From positions 124,001 through 188,000 of the forward strand of contig JAHDSQ010000012.1 of assembly GCA_018432615.1 (NCBI GenBank): a stretch of 64,000 nt of DNA, in the 5' to 3' direction. Positions 36,449-45,680 of the stretch are shown one piece after another; within the stretch, counting starts at the first letter, position 1, and each line of letters starts with the position of its first letter. The notes beneath the pieces are model-generated. The model was given only the letters and a program-made list of their open reading frames with translations, did no database searches and had not been told where the DNA came from. The position numbers were made by a program, and so were the translations under genes. Source of the DNA: Clostridia bacterium (GTDB taxonomy: Bacteria; Bacillota; Peptococcia; DRI-13; SM3-B62).

Positions 36449-37753
36449 ATGAATGCAGAAATAATTTCGGTAGGAACTGAGCTATTACTCGGTCAGATAG
36501 TAAACACCAATGCAAAATACCTTTCGGAAAAAATGGCAGAAATAGGTGTTGACGTATACTACCATACCACTGTGGGAGACAATAAAGAAAGATTTAAGAA
36601 AGCATTACAAATTGCCGAAAAAAGAGCAGATTTAGTAATCACAACGGGAGGGCTTGGTCCCACAAGCGACGACATAACGAAGGAAGTCGTTGCAGAGTAC
36701 CTTGATTTACCACTTCTTGTTTCAGAGGATGATGTTTCGCGGTTTAAGCGATATTTAGAAGAAAGAAATCGTGAATGGGTGGAATCCAACTTGCGCCAAT
36801 TCATGTATGCTAAAGGTACTGAGATATTAAAAAATGATCTCGGTTTTGCTTTAGGAATGGCTGCCAAAAAGGATGACAGCTCGTACATCCTATTGCCGGG
36901 CCCACCCGGCGAGATGAAATGCATGTTTGAAAGATACGCAATCCCGTGGATCAATAAAAATCTGCTTGGACACACAAAGATAACCCTGTTTTCACGTGTT
37001 TTGCGTTTCACTGGTATTCCTGAATCAAAGCTGGAATACGATTTAAAGGATTTGTTCGATGAACAGCAAGACCCTACCTTGGCTCTTTTAATCAAACCTG
37101 GGGAGATAACACTGCGCTTATCAGCTAAGGCTAAAAAACAAGAAGATTTTAATGCCAAAATCGAACCGCTACTGTCCAAAATCGAAAGCAGAGTTGGCAA
37201 ATACCTCGTTAAAGAAGACGAAGGGCCTTTACTGGAGATTTTGGCAAAACGGTTAACAAAACAGAAAATTACACTCAGTACAGCAGAATCCTGTACAGGA
37301 GGAATGGTAAGCGGGCATTTTACCTCAATACCGGGTTCGTCTCATTTTTATCTAGGCTCAATAATTGCTTACAGTAATGAATTGAAGAAAAGTCTTTTAG
37401 GTATTCCCTCCGAAATGTTGGATGATTATGGCGCAGTCAGTAAACAAGTAGCATCTGCTATGGCCGAAAATGTCAGAAGGGTGACCGGTAGCTCGTTGGG
37501 AATAGCTGTCACGGGAATCGCAGGCCCAGATGGCGCAACAGCAAAAAAAGAAGTGGGTTTGGTATATATCGCTTTAAACGCCCCCGGATTTGCAGTGACA
37601 CAAAAATTCAATTTCACAGGTGATCGTGAAAATGTCAGAATGAGTTGCGTTAATTCCGTACAGCACATTCTGTGGCAATACCTTAAAAAAGCGCCTAAAA
37701 TAGGCAGCACAAATATATATAATGAAGGAGCTAATAATGAGCATCGAATTTAA
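36449..37753 (+). CDS. cinA: CinA family protein (competence/damage-inducible, NMN amidase domain)
   Basis: Two-domain protein with an N-terminal MoaB/MogA-like pyrophosphatase domain (MNAEIISVGTELLLGQIVNTN, TTGGLGPTSDDITKE) and a C-terminal PncC nicotinamide-nucleotide amidase domain (LSTAESCTGGMVSGHFTSIPGSS), thought to recycle NMN made by DNA ligase. The start ATG 36449 follows CAGGGGGATG; ATG 36440 is possible. The 434-residue length is normal. The 3' end overlaps the DEAD-box gene by 17 bases. The cinA-recA neighbourhood is conserved in Firmicutes. Confidence 0.92.
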   Translation: MNAEIISVGTELLLGQIVNTNAKYLSEKMAEIGVDVYYHTTVGDNKERFKKALQIAEKRADLVITTGGLGPTSDDITKEVVAEYLDLPLLVSEDDVSRFKRYLEERNREWVESNLRQFMYAKGTEILKNDLGFALGMAAKKDDSSYILLPGPPGEMKCMFERYAIPWINKNLLGHTKITLFSRVLRFTGIPESKLEYDLKDLFDEQQDPTLALLIKPGEITLRLSAKAKKQEDFNAKIEPLLSKIESRVGKYLVKEDEGPLLEILAKRLTKQKITLSTAESCTGGMVSGHFTSIPGSSHFYLGSIIAYSNELKKSLLGIPSEMLDDYGAVSKQVASAMAENVRRVTGSSLGIAVTGIAGPDGATAKKEVGLVYIALNAPGFAVTQKFNFTGDRENVRMSCVNSVQHILWQYLKKAPKIGSTNIYNEGANNEHRI

Positions 37754-39326
37754 AGACTTATCAATAACAAAAAAAGTAATGGCGGCTATATCCGAGATGG
37801 GGTTCGAAGAACCAACCCCGATTCAGGCTAAAGCCATTCCTTTAATCATGAGCGGGAATGATGTAATCGGACAGGCTCAAACCGGAACAGGTAAAACAGC
37901 CGCATTTGGTATACCTATTGCGGAAGGAATTGATAGTAAGGTTTTTCAGGTACAATCACTGATAGTCACTCCGACAAGAGAACTTGCCATCCAAGTTGCA
38001 GAAGAAATGGCTAAGATAGGTAGGCAAAAGAGGATTAGGGTGTTGCCTATTTATGGCGGTCAACCCATTGACAGGCAAATACGTGCGCTTAAAAAAGGGG
38101 TTCATGTTGCAATAGGGACCCCCGGGCGCCTTATTGACCATTTACGCAGGAGAACCCTAAATTTAGATAAAGTAAAGATCGTCGTGCTTGATGAAGCCGA
38201 TGAAATGCTGGACATGGGCTTTGTGGAAGATATCGAATCTATTCTCAAATGTACAGATGAAGGTAGACAAACCCTGCTTTTTTCAGCGACTATGCCATTT
38301 CCAATCCGCCAACTGGCCGAAAAATATATGAAAAAACCACAATTAGTTACAATCGACAAGGAAGCAATCACTGTTCCTCTTATCCAGCAGTATTATTATG
38401 AAATATTGACCGGCACCAAAACAGATGCCTTGTGTCGTATTCTTGACTTCGAAGAATATAACTCAGTCATTATTTTTTGCAGAACAAAGAGAAGCGTTGA
38501 CGAATTGGCTGTAACATTACAAACCAGAGGTTATTTTGCCGAGGGCTTACATGGTGATATGACACAAGCCCAGAGGGACAAAACAATGAACAGCTTCAGA
38601 CGGGAAGATGTGGAGATTCTTGTTGCTACTGATGTGGCTGCAAGAGGACTCGATATCGGCGGTGTCAGTCACGTTATTAATTATGATATTCCACAGGACC
38701 CTGAGTCCTATGTGCACCGTATTGGCAGAACAGGACGTGCGGGTAAAGAAGGTAAGGCTCTGACTTTGATAGTTCCTAAGGAGTATCGACAGTTGAGAAT
38801 GATCGAAAGGTTAATCAAGACACGCATTGATAAAGCGAGCCTACCAACCTTTAAGGACGTTCTGGAACATAAGCAAAACATGACCTATAATACCATATGC
38901 GAAATAATCAAGATGAATGAGCTGGATGACCAAAAGAAAATCGTAGAAGACCTAATGAAGGAGTTTGATCTTTTAGATATAGCTTCGGCTGCAATAAAGC
39001 ACGCTTTTGTACAAAATGGTCTTGAATATGACGACCGTCCGGAAAACAATGAACTTACTAATACAGGCGCAAAAAACGGCATGGTAAGATTATTCATAAC
39101 CATAGGCAGGCAACAGAATATCAAGCCTATTGATCTCGTAAACCATATTAGTCGGGAAACCGGTATTAATGAACGTTCTATTGGGGACATCAGAATCTAT
39201 GATAAGTTTTCTTTTCTTGAGGTCCCTGAGGATGTCGCCTCCCGTGTGATCAATATTATGGATAGAAATGATATCAACGGAAAAAGAATTTCTGTTCAAC
39301 CGGCTCGAGCCAGGCGCGAATTTTAG
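37737..39326 (+). CDS. DEAD-box RNA helicase with DbpA-type RNA-binding domain
   Basis: ATP-dependent RNA helicase for ribosome assembly or mRNA structure removal. ATG 37737 is correctly spaced from AAGGAG. The 529 residues show the Q motif (MGFEEPTPIQ), motif I AQTGTGKT, Ia PTRELAIQ, DEAD, SAT, and in the second RecA-like domain VATDVAARGLDIG and HRIGRTGRAG. The C-terminal 75 residues (MVRLFITIGRQQNIKPIDLVNHI... to ISVQPARARREF) form a DbpA-like RNA-binding domain, as in CsdA/CshA/YxiN relatives. It overlaps cinA, an unusual insertion between cinA and recA. Confidence 0.92.
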   Translation: MSIEFKDLSITKKVMAAISEMGFEEPTPIQAKAIPLIMSGNDVIGQAQTGTGKTAAFGIPIAEGIDSKVFQVQSLIVTPTRELAIQVAEEMAKIGRQKRIRVLPIYGGQPIDRQIRALKKGVHVAIGTPGRLIDHLRRRTLNLDKVKIVVLDEADEMLDMGFVEDIESILKCTDEGRQTLLFSATMPFPIRQLAEKYMKKPQLVTIDKEAITVPLIQQYYYEILTGTKTDALCRILDFEEYNSVIIFCRTKRSVDELAVTLQTRGYFAEGLHGDMTQAQRDKTMNSFRREDVEILVATDVAARGLDIGGVSHVINYDIPQDPESYVHRIGRTGRAGKEGKALTLIVPKEYRQLRMIERLIKTRIDKASLPTFKDVLEHKQNMTYNTICEIIKMNELDDQKKIVEDLMKEFDLLDIASAAIKHAFVQNGLEYDDRPENNELTNTGAKNGMVRLFITIGRQQNIKPIDLVNHISRETGINERSIGDIRIYDKFSFLEVPEDVASRVINIMDRNDINGKRISVQPARARREF

Positions 39327-39344
39327 TAAATATATTTTTTTGGA

Positions 39345-39373
39345 TTGACAAACCATTCCCAAAATTGTACAAT
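39345..39373 (+). promoter_or_regulatory. Sigma-A promoter of recA
   Basis: TTGACA, 17-base spacer, TACAAT, immediately upstream of the LexA box and about 40 bases before the recA ATG. Confidence 0.85.
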
Positions 39374-39381
39374 TACATCAC

Positions 39382-39395
39382 CGAACAAATGTTTT
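39382..39395 (+). promoter_or_regulatory. LexA (SOS) box upstream of recA
   Basis: CGAACAAATGTTTT matches the Gram-positive SOS operator CGAACRNRYGTTYG in all defined positions but the last. Lying just past the -10 box, LexA binding here would block transcription until DNA damage. Confidence 0.8.
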
Positions 39396-39414
39396 GGGTA
39401 TAAGGAGGTTTCTC

Positions 39415-40425
39415 ATGTCTGATAAGAAAAAAGCGCTTGAAATTGCTCTGGCAAATATTGAGAAAAGTTTCGGAAAAGGTTCTGTAATGCGTTTAGGTGA
39501 AGCGTCTTCTAAGCTGCATGTTGAAGTAATTTCCACAGGAGTCCTATCGTTGGATATGGCCCTTGGCGTAGGGGGTGTCCCACGAGGTCGGGTGATTGAG
39601 ATATACGGCCCTGAATCATCCGGTAAGACAACAGTTGCTCTCCATATAATAGCCGAAGCGCAAAGAAGAGGCGGAGAAGCAGCATTTATTGATGCCGAAC
39701 ATGCCCTTGATCCGGTATATGCCGGAAATCTGGGAGTTAATGTGGATAAATTATTAGTCTCTCAGCCGGACACAGGAGAACAGGCCCTAGAAATTGCCGA
39801 AGCACTTGTCAGGAGCGGGGCAATTGATGTTGTTGTTATCGATTCTGTTGCGGCCTTGGTACCTCGTGCGGAAATTGAGGGAGAAATGGGAGACTCACAC
39901 GTAGGTTTGCAGGCACGTCTGATGTCACAAGCCCTGCGGAAATTGACAGGCGCTATCAGCAAATCACATACAACAGCAGTATTCATCAATCAAATAAGAG
40001 AAAAAGTAGGCGTCATGTTTGGCAACCCGGAAACCACCTCAGGGGGACGTGCTTTAAAGTTTTATTCCTCAGTACGTATTGATGTCCGAAAAATAGAAAC
40101 ACTTAAGCAGGGTTCAGATATGGTTGGAAACCGAACACGGGCAAAAATTGTTAAAAACAAGGTAGCACCACCTTTTAAGATGGCAGAATTCGATATCATG
40201 TATGGTGAAGGGATATCAAGAGAGGGTGATATTTTGGACCTGGCGGCTGATATTGATGTCATCAAAAAGAGCGGCACTTGGTATTCATACAATGAAGAAC
40301 GGTTAGGCCAAGGTAAGGAAAATGTAAAAAAATATTTAAAAGAACATCCTGAGCTCACATCAGAGCTAGATGCAAAGGTACGGGAACACTTTTTTGGACC
40401 CCCGAAGGACGCTGAGGTCAAGTGA
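39415..40425 (+). CDS. recA: Recombinase RecA
   Basis: Strand-exchange recombinase and SOS coprotease. From ATG 39415 (ATAAGGAGGTTTCTC upstream) it has 336 residues, typical length. It shows Walker [10 protein letters not shown] (Lys71), [21 protein letters not shown], the DNA-binding loop with [27 protein letters not shown] and the C-terminal domain. An SOS box and strong promoter precede it; recX overlaps its stop. Confidence 0.98.
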   Translation: MSDKKKALEIALANIEKSFGKGSVMRLGEASSKLHVEVISTGVLSLDMALGVGGVPRGRVIEIYGPESSGKTTVALHIIAEAQRRGGEAAFIDAEHALDPVYAGNLGVNVDKLLVSQPDTGEQALEIAEALVRSGAIDVVVIDSVAALVPRAEIEGEMGDSHVGLQARLMSQALRKLTGAISKSHTTAVFINQIREKVGVMFGNPETTSGGRALKFYSSVRIDVRKIETLKQGSDMVGNRTRAKIVKNKVAPPFKMAEFDIMYGEGISREGDILDLAADIDVIKKSGTWYSYNEERLGQGKENVKKYLKEHPELTSELDAKVREHFFGPPKDAEVK

Positions 40426-40868
40426 TTGATGAGAAAAAACTGCTAAGCTTTGCGTTGAAAAAGCTTGCCAGAAGGCAATACAGTGTTTGCGAGATGGACC
40501 GACTTATGAGGTATAAGGGTTATGAAGGAAAAGAGATAGAGACGGTGATAAATAAACTGCTTAGTCTTGGTTATCTTAACGATAAAGTCTTAGCGGAAAG
40601 CCTGCTTGAACTTTATACCCTCCATAAGCCTCATGGAAAAATGAAGTTAAAAGCAAAACTCTTGCAAAAGGGGATACCTGAAGATATTATTTCAATACAG
40701 ATGGAAAAATATGACACGCCTATGGAAAAAGAAACCGCGTTAACGGCGGCAAGAAGGTTTTTAATAAAGAATGAGCCCGATCAGCAAAAGCTGGCAAGAT
40801 TTTTAGCCCGAAAAGGGTTTTCTCAGGAGGTTATTGAGGGAGCAGTCTGGGATTTGCTCCAATCTTGA
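40422..40868 (+). CDS. recX: RecA regulator RecX
   Basis: A 148-residue, helix-rich protein that binds the RecA filament and modulates it. Three-helix repeats are visible: [36 protein letters not shown] (a RecX hallmark) and [25 protein letters not shown] 40422 overlaps the recA stop, so it is translationally coupled to recA, the usual arrangement. Shorter than many Firmicute RecX proteins (about 210-260 residues). Confidence 0.88.
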   Translation: MIDEKKLLSFALKKLARRQYSVCEMDRLMRYKGYEGKEIETVINKLLSLGYLNDKVLAESLLELYTLHKPHGKMKLKAKLLQKGIPEDIISIQMEKYDTPMEKETALTAARRFLIKNEPDQQKLARFLARKGFSQEVIEGAVWDLLQS

Positions 40869-40946
40869 CAACTTTTATGTTTAATATTAGAATTAAAATC
40901 GGGTAAAAACGGTTTGATTTTTCTACCACAACGGATTTAGCATATA

Positions 40947-41123
40947 TATAATGGTGTTTTGTTATATTTTTGCACTGAATCCCAATGAGGGTATTATTAG
41001 ATATGAAGTGAAAATTTAAACATGATGTTGTTGTCATGATAGAATTAGTGTATCTAATATCACCTCGTTCAATTAAAGATGGTGGAAATGATAAACCGGC
41101 TCTTTTCCGGTTTTATTTTTTTA
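40947..41123 (+). ncRNA. Candidate structured RNA in the recX-rny gap
   Basis: The 328-base gap between recX and rny holds a TATAAT (40947-40952), a long-range helix pairing 40995-41003 with 41051-41059 (ATTAGATA / TATCTAAT core), extended by GGT/ACC after an internal loop, an inner hairpin CATGA/TCATG (41021-41025 with 41034-41038), and a terminator at 41093-41123. No convincing -35 and no plausible reading frame are seen. It could be a small RNA or a structured end of the recA-recX transcript; I cannot match it to a known family. Confidence 0.35.
41093..41123 (+). terminator. Rho-independent terminator before rny
   Basis: AAACCGG / CCGGTTT stem with a 7-base loop followed by TATTTTTTT. It separates rny from recA-recX. 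Confidence 0.85.
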
Positions 41124-41196
41124 TCAGGGTGCTATTTGCCCGCCTTGACTAGCTAATTTTTAATGAAGTTAGGTTATATTATCAAAATAATGGGAG

Positions 41197-42738
41197 GTGA
41201 AAAAGATTAAAGAGATAATAATAGCAGTTGTCGCCAGCTTAGTTGGAATACTGGTTGGCTACATAATTCGCAAGAAAATTGCTGAGGCAAAGATTGAATC
41301 AGCCGAGGATGCTGCAAACAAGCTTATTAGCGAAGCAAAGAGAAATGCAGAGGCGAAAAAGAAGGAAGCCATACTCGAAGCAAAGGAAGAGGCCCATCGC
41401 CTGCGTGTTGAATGCGAAAGAGAAAATCGGGAGCGGCGTAATGAACTGCAGCGTATGGAGCGTCGTTTGGTGCAGAAGGAAGAAACCCTTGATAGAAAAT
41501 CTGAATCTATTGAGAGAAAGGAAGAAAATTTCCATAAGCTCGAAAACGAATTAAACAATCAAAAAAAGAACCTGTCTGAAATAATGAAAAGACAGATGTC
41601 CGAACTTGAAAATATATCCGGTATGTCTTTTGAACAGGCGCGAGAAATACTCTTGGCTCGTGTTGAAAACGAAATAAAGCACGAAACGGCAATGATGATT
41701 AAGGATTACGAGAACCAGGCTAAAGAGGAAAGTGAAAAGAATGCACGTAAAATTATCTCATTAGCCATACAAAGATGTGCGGCCGACCATGTTGCCGAAT
41801 CAACGGTTTCTGTTGTGTCCTTGCCCAATGATGAAATGAAGGGACGAATAATAGGGCGTGAGGGTCGCAATATCAGAACCCTTGAAACTCTCACCGGAAT
41901 TGATTTAATCATAGACGATACGCCTGAGGCTGTTATACTGTCTGGATTTGATCCTATTAGGCGGGAAGTGGCACGTACTGCCTTGGAAAAACTAATCTTA
42001 GATGGTCGTATACACCCGGCAAGAATTGAAGAGATGGTTGAAAAAGCACAAAAGGAAGTAGACCAAAAGATAAGGGAAGAAGGAGAACAGGCAACATTTG
42101 AAACCGGAGTGAACGGACTGCATCCAGAACTCATTAAATTACTTGGCCGTTTAAAATATCGGACAAGTTATGGACAGAACGTCCTGAAGCATTCTATTGA
42201 GGTTTCACATCTAGCGAAAGTAATGGCTTCTGAAATTGGTGCGGATGTGACACTTGCTAAGCGTGCAGGACTTTTACACGATATTGGCAAGGCGGTCGAC
42301 CACGAGGTCGAGGGGCCTCACGTAACTATCGGTGCCGATTTAGCCAAGAAGTACAGAGAATCTCCTGAGGTTATACATGCGATTGCTGCCCATCACGGCG
42401 ATATATCTTTCCAGAGTGTTGAAGCGGTGTTGGTAGCGGCCGCAGATGCAATGTCGGCGGCAAGACCAGGTGCCAGGAGGGAAACCCTAGAGGCTTATAT
42501 TAAGAGACTTGAAAAGCTGGAAGAAATAGCGAACCAATTCGACGGTGTAGAAAAGTCATATGCTATTCAGGCCGGCAGGGAAATACGGATAATCGTCAAA
42601 CCGGATAAAATAGACGATGCTACCTCTGTCGTTATGGCACGGGATATTGTTAAGAATATCGAAGATAGCCTGGAATATCCGGGACAAATAAAGGTTGTTG
42701 TGATAAGAGAAACAAGATCGGTAGAATTTGCTAAATAG
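41197..42738 (+). CDS. rny: Ribonuclease Y
   Basis: Membrane-anchored endoribonuclease that starts mRNA decay in Firmicutes. The 513 residues include an N-terminal transmembrane helix ([21 protein letters not shown]), a long coiled coil (about 25-200, rich in Glu, Lys and Arg), a KH domain ([28 protein letters not shown]) and an HD domain with the catalytic [10 protein letters not shown]. The GTG at 41197 lies inside the GGGAGGTG ribosome binding site, so the true start may be the in-frame ATT at 41206, 8 bases after GGAGG. A terminator follows. Confidence 0.96.
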   Translation: MKKIKEIIIAVVASLVGILVGYIIRKKIAEAKIESAEDAANKLISEAKRNAEAKKKEAILEAKEEAHRLRVECERENRERRNELQRMERRLVQKEETLDRKSESIERKEENFHKLENELNNQKKNLSEIMKRQMSELENISGMSFEQAREILLARVENEIKHETAMMIKDYENQAKEESEKNARKIISLAIQRCAADHVAESTVSVVSLPNDEMKGRIIGREGRNIRTLETLTGIDLIIDDTPEAVILSGFDPIRREVARTALEKLILDGRIHPARIEEMVEKAQKEVDQKIREEGEQATFETGVNGLHPELIKLLGRLKYRTSYGQNVLKHSIEVSHLAKVMASEIGADVTLAKRAGLLHDIGKAVDHEVEGPHVTIGADLAKKYRESPEVIHAIAAHHGDISFQSVEAVLVAAADAMSAARPGARRETLEAYIKRLEKLEEIANQFDGVEKSYAIQAGREIRIIVKPDKIDDATSVVMARDIVKNIEDSLEYPGQIKVVVIRETRSVEFAK

Positions 42739-42764
42739 AAAAAGCGGTGAATAACCGCTTTTTC
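42738..42764 (+). terminator. Rho-independent terminator of rny
   Basis: GAAAAAGCGGT / ACCGCTTTTTC stem with a short loop; the 3' arm ends in the T-run. Confidence 0.9.
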
Positions 42765-42820
42765 CATATCTGTAATTTATTAATATGGTTGATTTGTCCC
42801 GGTAAAAAGGATTTTTGCAT

Positions 42821-43387
42821 TTGATGAAGAATAAAAAAACCTATACATATATTAAAGACAGGATGGTTATGCTGTTGCAGAAAAAGACGTTTAAAAATGA
42901 TGAGGAAAGCATAAACTTATTAACATCTCTTATGTTGCGCTTTCCCGAATTATGTAAAATACATTACACACCTAATGGTCACTTATTAAAAATGAACTTT
43001 ATTCTACAGGGAGAAATAGACTATAAATTACTTACATGTTTTAAAGAAAGATTGGAAAACTGTGTAAATGTTTTTATGTATTATGAGAACAAGAGAATGC
43101 CAAAATGCATAAACATAGAATATGCTATGAATTCCGGCATAACTGTGATTCAAATCACCAGAGACACAGTCACCCTTACTCCAAAGGAGATTACTTTAAT
43201 TGTTGATATTTTACACCAACAGTTTGAAAATATAATTGTAAGCGATGGACAATACATAGATGATGAAGAATTATTAGATCATGACGATTATATCGGTAAT
43301 ATGCTGGATAATTTAAGGATAAGGAAACCTAAGAATAAATTTATTGCCCTAAGAGAAGAAGGACGGGTTCTCGTTTTCAAAAGATAG
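42821..43387 (+). CDS. Hypothetical protein between rny and ymdB
   Basis: I do not recognise this protein of about 188 residues. It is soluble, with no signal peptide or membrane segment, and appears mixed alpha/beta, with ITVIQITRDTVTLTPKEITLIVDILHQQFENIIVSDG in its middle and an acidic DDEELLDHDDY stretch, then a basic tail. The start is uncertain: TTG 42815, TTG 42821 or ATG 42824, with AAAAGG at 42805-42810. It sits behind the rny terminator and 29 bases before ymdB. Confidence 0.7.
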   Translation: MMKNKKTYTYIKDRMVMLLQKKTFKNDEESINLLTSLMLRFPELCKIHYTPNGHLLKMNFILQGEIDYKLLTCFKERLENCVNVFMYYENKRMPKCINIEYAMNSGITVIQITRDTVTLTPKEITLIVDILHQQFENIIVSDGQYIDDEELLDHDDYIGNMLDNLRIRKPKNKFIALREEGRVLVFKR

Positions 43388-43416
43388 TATTCGAACGTAA
43401 TTCAGGGAGGACATTA

Positions 43417-44199
43417 ATGCTAAACATACTATTTATTGGTGATATTGTTGGAAGACCAGGTCGCAACGCTGTTAAAGAATTAGTCAAGGAATATAGAAAT
43501 AAATATAAGTTGGATTTGGTTATTGCAAACGGAGAAAATGCAGCCGGAGGAAACGGTATTACAAAAGCGATTGCAGATGAACTGTACGATAACTATATCG
43601 ACATAATTACAATGGGGAATCATACTTGGGATAAAAAAGAGATTTTTGAATTTATCGATCACGAACAATACCTGATCAGGCCGGCAAATTACCCGCCGGA
43701 GACACCGGGCCGTGGTTACGGAATAGTTAAAGTAAAAGGAGGAATAAAAGTTGCCGTAATAAATCTTTCAGGCCGTGTTTTCTTACCTCCCCTTGATTGT
43801 CCTTTTCGTAAAGCTATAGAACTGCTCGATGAAATAAAAATGGAGACCAAAATCTCAATTATTGATTTTCATGCTGAGGCAACCTCCGAAAAAGTAGCAT
43901 TTGGTTGGTATATGGACGGACTAGTTTCGGCAGTTATTGGTACACATACTCATATTCAAACAGCTGATGAAAGGATCTTGCCGCAAGGAACTGCCTATAT
44001 AACAGATGCCGGGATGACGGGACCTCGCGATTCTGTTTTGGGGGTTGAGAGAGAAATGGTTATAAAAAAATTCATTTCCCAAATGCCTGTAAGATTTGAG
44101 ACAGCTAAAGGAGATTCTCAATTGAACGGAATACTTTTGGAAATAAATGAAATGACAGGAAAGACCGAAAGCATCAAGCGAATCCAAGATTATATTTAG
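43417..44199 (+). CDS. ymdB: YmdB-family metallophosphoesterase
   Basis: A 260-residue calcineurin-like phosphoesterase acting on cyclic nucleotides; in B. subtilis YmdB controls the switch between motility and biofilm. Metal-binding motifs are clear: LFIGDIVGRPGR, ANGENAAGGNG, TMGNHTWDK, IDFHAEATSEK and GTHTHIQTADER. The ATG has CAGGGAGGACATT upstream. The rny-ymdB-spoVS order is that of B. subtilis. Confidence 0.94.
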   Translation: MLNILFIGDIVGRPGRNAVKELVKEYRNKYKLDLVIANGENAAGGNGITKAIADELYDNYIDIITMGNHTWDKKEIFEFIDHEQYLIRPANYPPETPGRGYGIVKVKGGIKVAVINLSGRVFLPPLDCPFRKAIELLDEIKMETKISIIDFHAEATSEKVAFGWYMDGLVSAVIGTHTHIQTADERILPQGTAYITDAGMTGPRDSVLGVEREMVIKKFISQMPVRFETAKGDSQLNGILLEINEMTGKTESIKRIQDYI

Positions 44200-44257
44200 C
44201 TTCCTACATCTTCTTGGAAAAAAAAAAGAGAAATAGAAAGGTTTATTTTTGGATTTA

Positions 44258-44284
44258 AAAGGAATTTTTTAAATTTTGTAGAAT
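44258..44284 (+). promoter_or_regulatory. Sigma-H-type promoter of spoVS
   Basis: AAAGGAATT, 11-base spacer, GTAGAAT: this fits the sigma-H consensus (RNAGGAWWW, 11-12 bases, RNNGAAT) at every defined position. spoVS is sigma-H dependent in B. subtilis, which supports the call. Confidence 0.8.
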
Positions 44285-44333
44285 AAAAATACTAAAGGAC
44301 TCATAAATATAGGATACGAAGGAGGTTACAAAG

Positions 44334-44594
44334 TTGGAAGTATTGAAGGTCTCAGCAAAATCTAGTCCAAATGCAGTTGCAGGTGCACTGGCAGGTGTAA
44401 TCCGCGAGAGGGGTTGCGCAGAAATACAGGCTATCGGTGCCGGAGCATTAAATCAATCTGTTAAAGCCGTTGCTATTGCTAGAGGGTTTGTTGCACCGAG
44501 TGGTATTGACCTGATTTGCATCCCTGCGTTTACAGACATCGTCATTGACGGAGAAGAGAGAACAGCAATAAAAATCATTGTCGAACCCAGATAA
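44334..44594 (+). CDS. spoVS: Stage V sporulation protein S
   Basis: An 86-residue Alba-fold protein needed for normal spore coat and cortex development. It starts at TTG 44334 behind GAAGGAGGTTACAAAG. The sequence MEVLKVSAKSSPNAVAGALAG and NQSVKAVAIARGFVAPSG is almost invariant in the family. It has its own sigma-H-type promoter and a terminator, so it is a single-gene unit. Confidence 0.97.
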   Translation: MEVLKVSAKSSPNAVAGALAGVIRERGCAEIQAIGAGALNQSVKAVAIARGFVAPSGIDLICIPAFTDIVIDGEERTAIKIIVEPR

Positions 44595-44612
44595 ATGGGA
44601 AATAATTTAAAT

Positions 44613-44638
44613 GCCTGTTACTATAACAGGCTTTTTTA
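44613..44638 (+). terminator. Rho-independent terminator of spoVS
   Basis: GCCTGTTA / TAACAGGC stem with a CTA loop, followed by TTTTTT. Confidence 0.9.
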
Positions 44639-44692
44639 TTGCCTGAATTTAATAACAATGCTATCCAAAACTACGAAGGCGGTGGTTTTTTA

Positions 44693-45667
44693 ATGATGAA
44701 TAGAGACGAGGACATTCATAGAAGTTGTGTCGTTATAGATGGGCATTGCGATACTTTACTGGAGCTTTACAAGCATAAACGATCGTTCTGGGAGCAAAAT
44801 AATCATTGTCACCTTAATTGGCCTCTTTTGCAAATGGGAAAAGTAAACCTTCAGTTTTTGGCTATTTATATTGAACCCGAGTATAAGCCTTATGGAGCCT
44901 TGTGCAGGGTAATGGAATTACTTGATCACTATCACACGATAAGCAGTGAAGGGGAAATACAGTTAAAAACAATCCTAAAAAAAGAGGATTTATCCTTGCT
45001 TGCTCCCGATACCAGTTGCATGTATTTACTGGCTATTGAAGGAGGAGAAGTGCTGGAAGGTAAAATAAGCACCTTGCGAATTCTATCTAAACTCGGCATA
45101 CGTTGCATGACACTCACCTGGAATCAGAGGAACAAAATCGCCGACGGGGTTTGGGAAAAAGACAGTCAAGGTGGTTTGACTACTTTTGGCCGGGAAGTTG
45201 TTAAAGAGATGAATAGAATAGGTATGTTGATTGACGTATCCCACATTTCGGAAAAAGGTTTTTGGGATGTCATATCTCAAAGCAATAAACCTATTGCGGC
45301 GACACATTCTTGTTGCGCTGCCTTGCATAAGCACCCCAGAAACCTGACTAACGAGCAATTAGCAGCAATTAAAGCTAATAAGGGGATAGTGGGAATCAAC
45401 TTTTATCCCGGTTTCCTGGGCGAAGGTGAAATAACAATAGATACGGTTATTGAACACCTTGAGTATGCCGTGTCCGTTGCCGGAATAGACCACGTTGGTT
45501 TGGGATCGGATTTCGACGGTATTGATAAAACCCCTCTTGGTTTGAGTAGCCCGGCGGATTTGCCACAGATAACAAAAAAGCTTATTATAAAAGGGTGGAG
45601 CCGGGAAGATATTAGAAAAGTGCTGGGAGGTAATTACGTTCGCTTATTGCAAAACACGTTGCCATGA
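44693..45667 (+). CDS. Membrane dipeptidase family (peptidase M19)
   Basis: A 324-residue binuclear zinc peptidase of the renal-dipeptidase family, likely cleaving dipeptides including D-amino acid ones. The zinc ligands are visible as IDGHCDTL, AIEGGEVLEGK, IDVSHISEKGF and THSCCAALHKHPRN, followed by GLGSDFDGI. No signal peptide is seen, so it is probably cytoplasmic. The start is ATG 44693; the open frame reaches back to 44639, inside the spoVS terminator, which argues against a longer form. Its stop is 14 bases before the PHP gene. Confidence 0.9.
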   Translation: MMNRDEDIHRSCVVIDGHCDTLLELYKHKRSFWEQNNHCHLNWPLLQMGKVNLQFLAIYIEPEYKPYGALCRVMELLDHYHTISSEGEIQLKTILKKEDLSLLAPDTSCMYLLAIEGGEVLEGKISTLRILSKLGIRCMTLTWNQRNKIADGVWEKDSQGGLTTFGREVVKEMNRIGMLIDVSHISEKGFWDVISQSNKPIAATHSCCAALHKHPRNLTNEQLAAIKANKGIVGINFYPGFLGEGEITIDTVIEHLEYAVSVAGIDHVGLGSDFDGIDKTPLGLSSPADLPQITKKLIIKGWSREDIRKVLGGNYVRLLQNTLP

Positions 45668-45680
45668 TGCCAAAACCCTG

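Noticed and set aside
36559-37200. 213-codon minus-strand frame opposite cinA
   Set aside because: Ser-rich shadow frame with no start signals.
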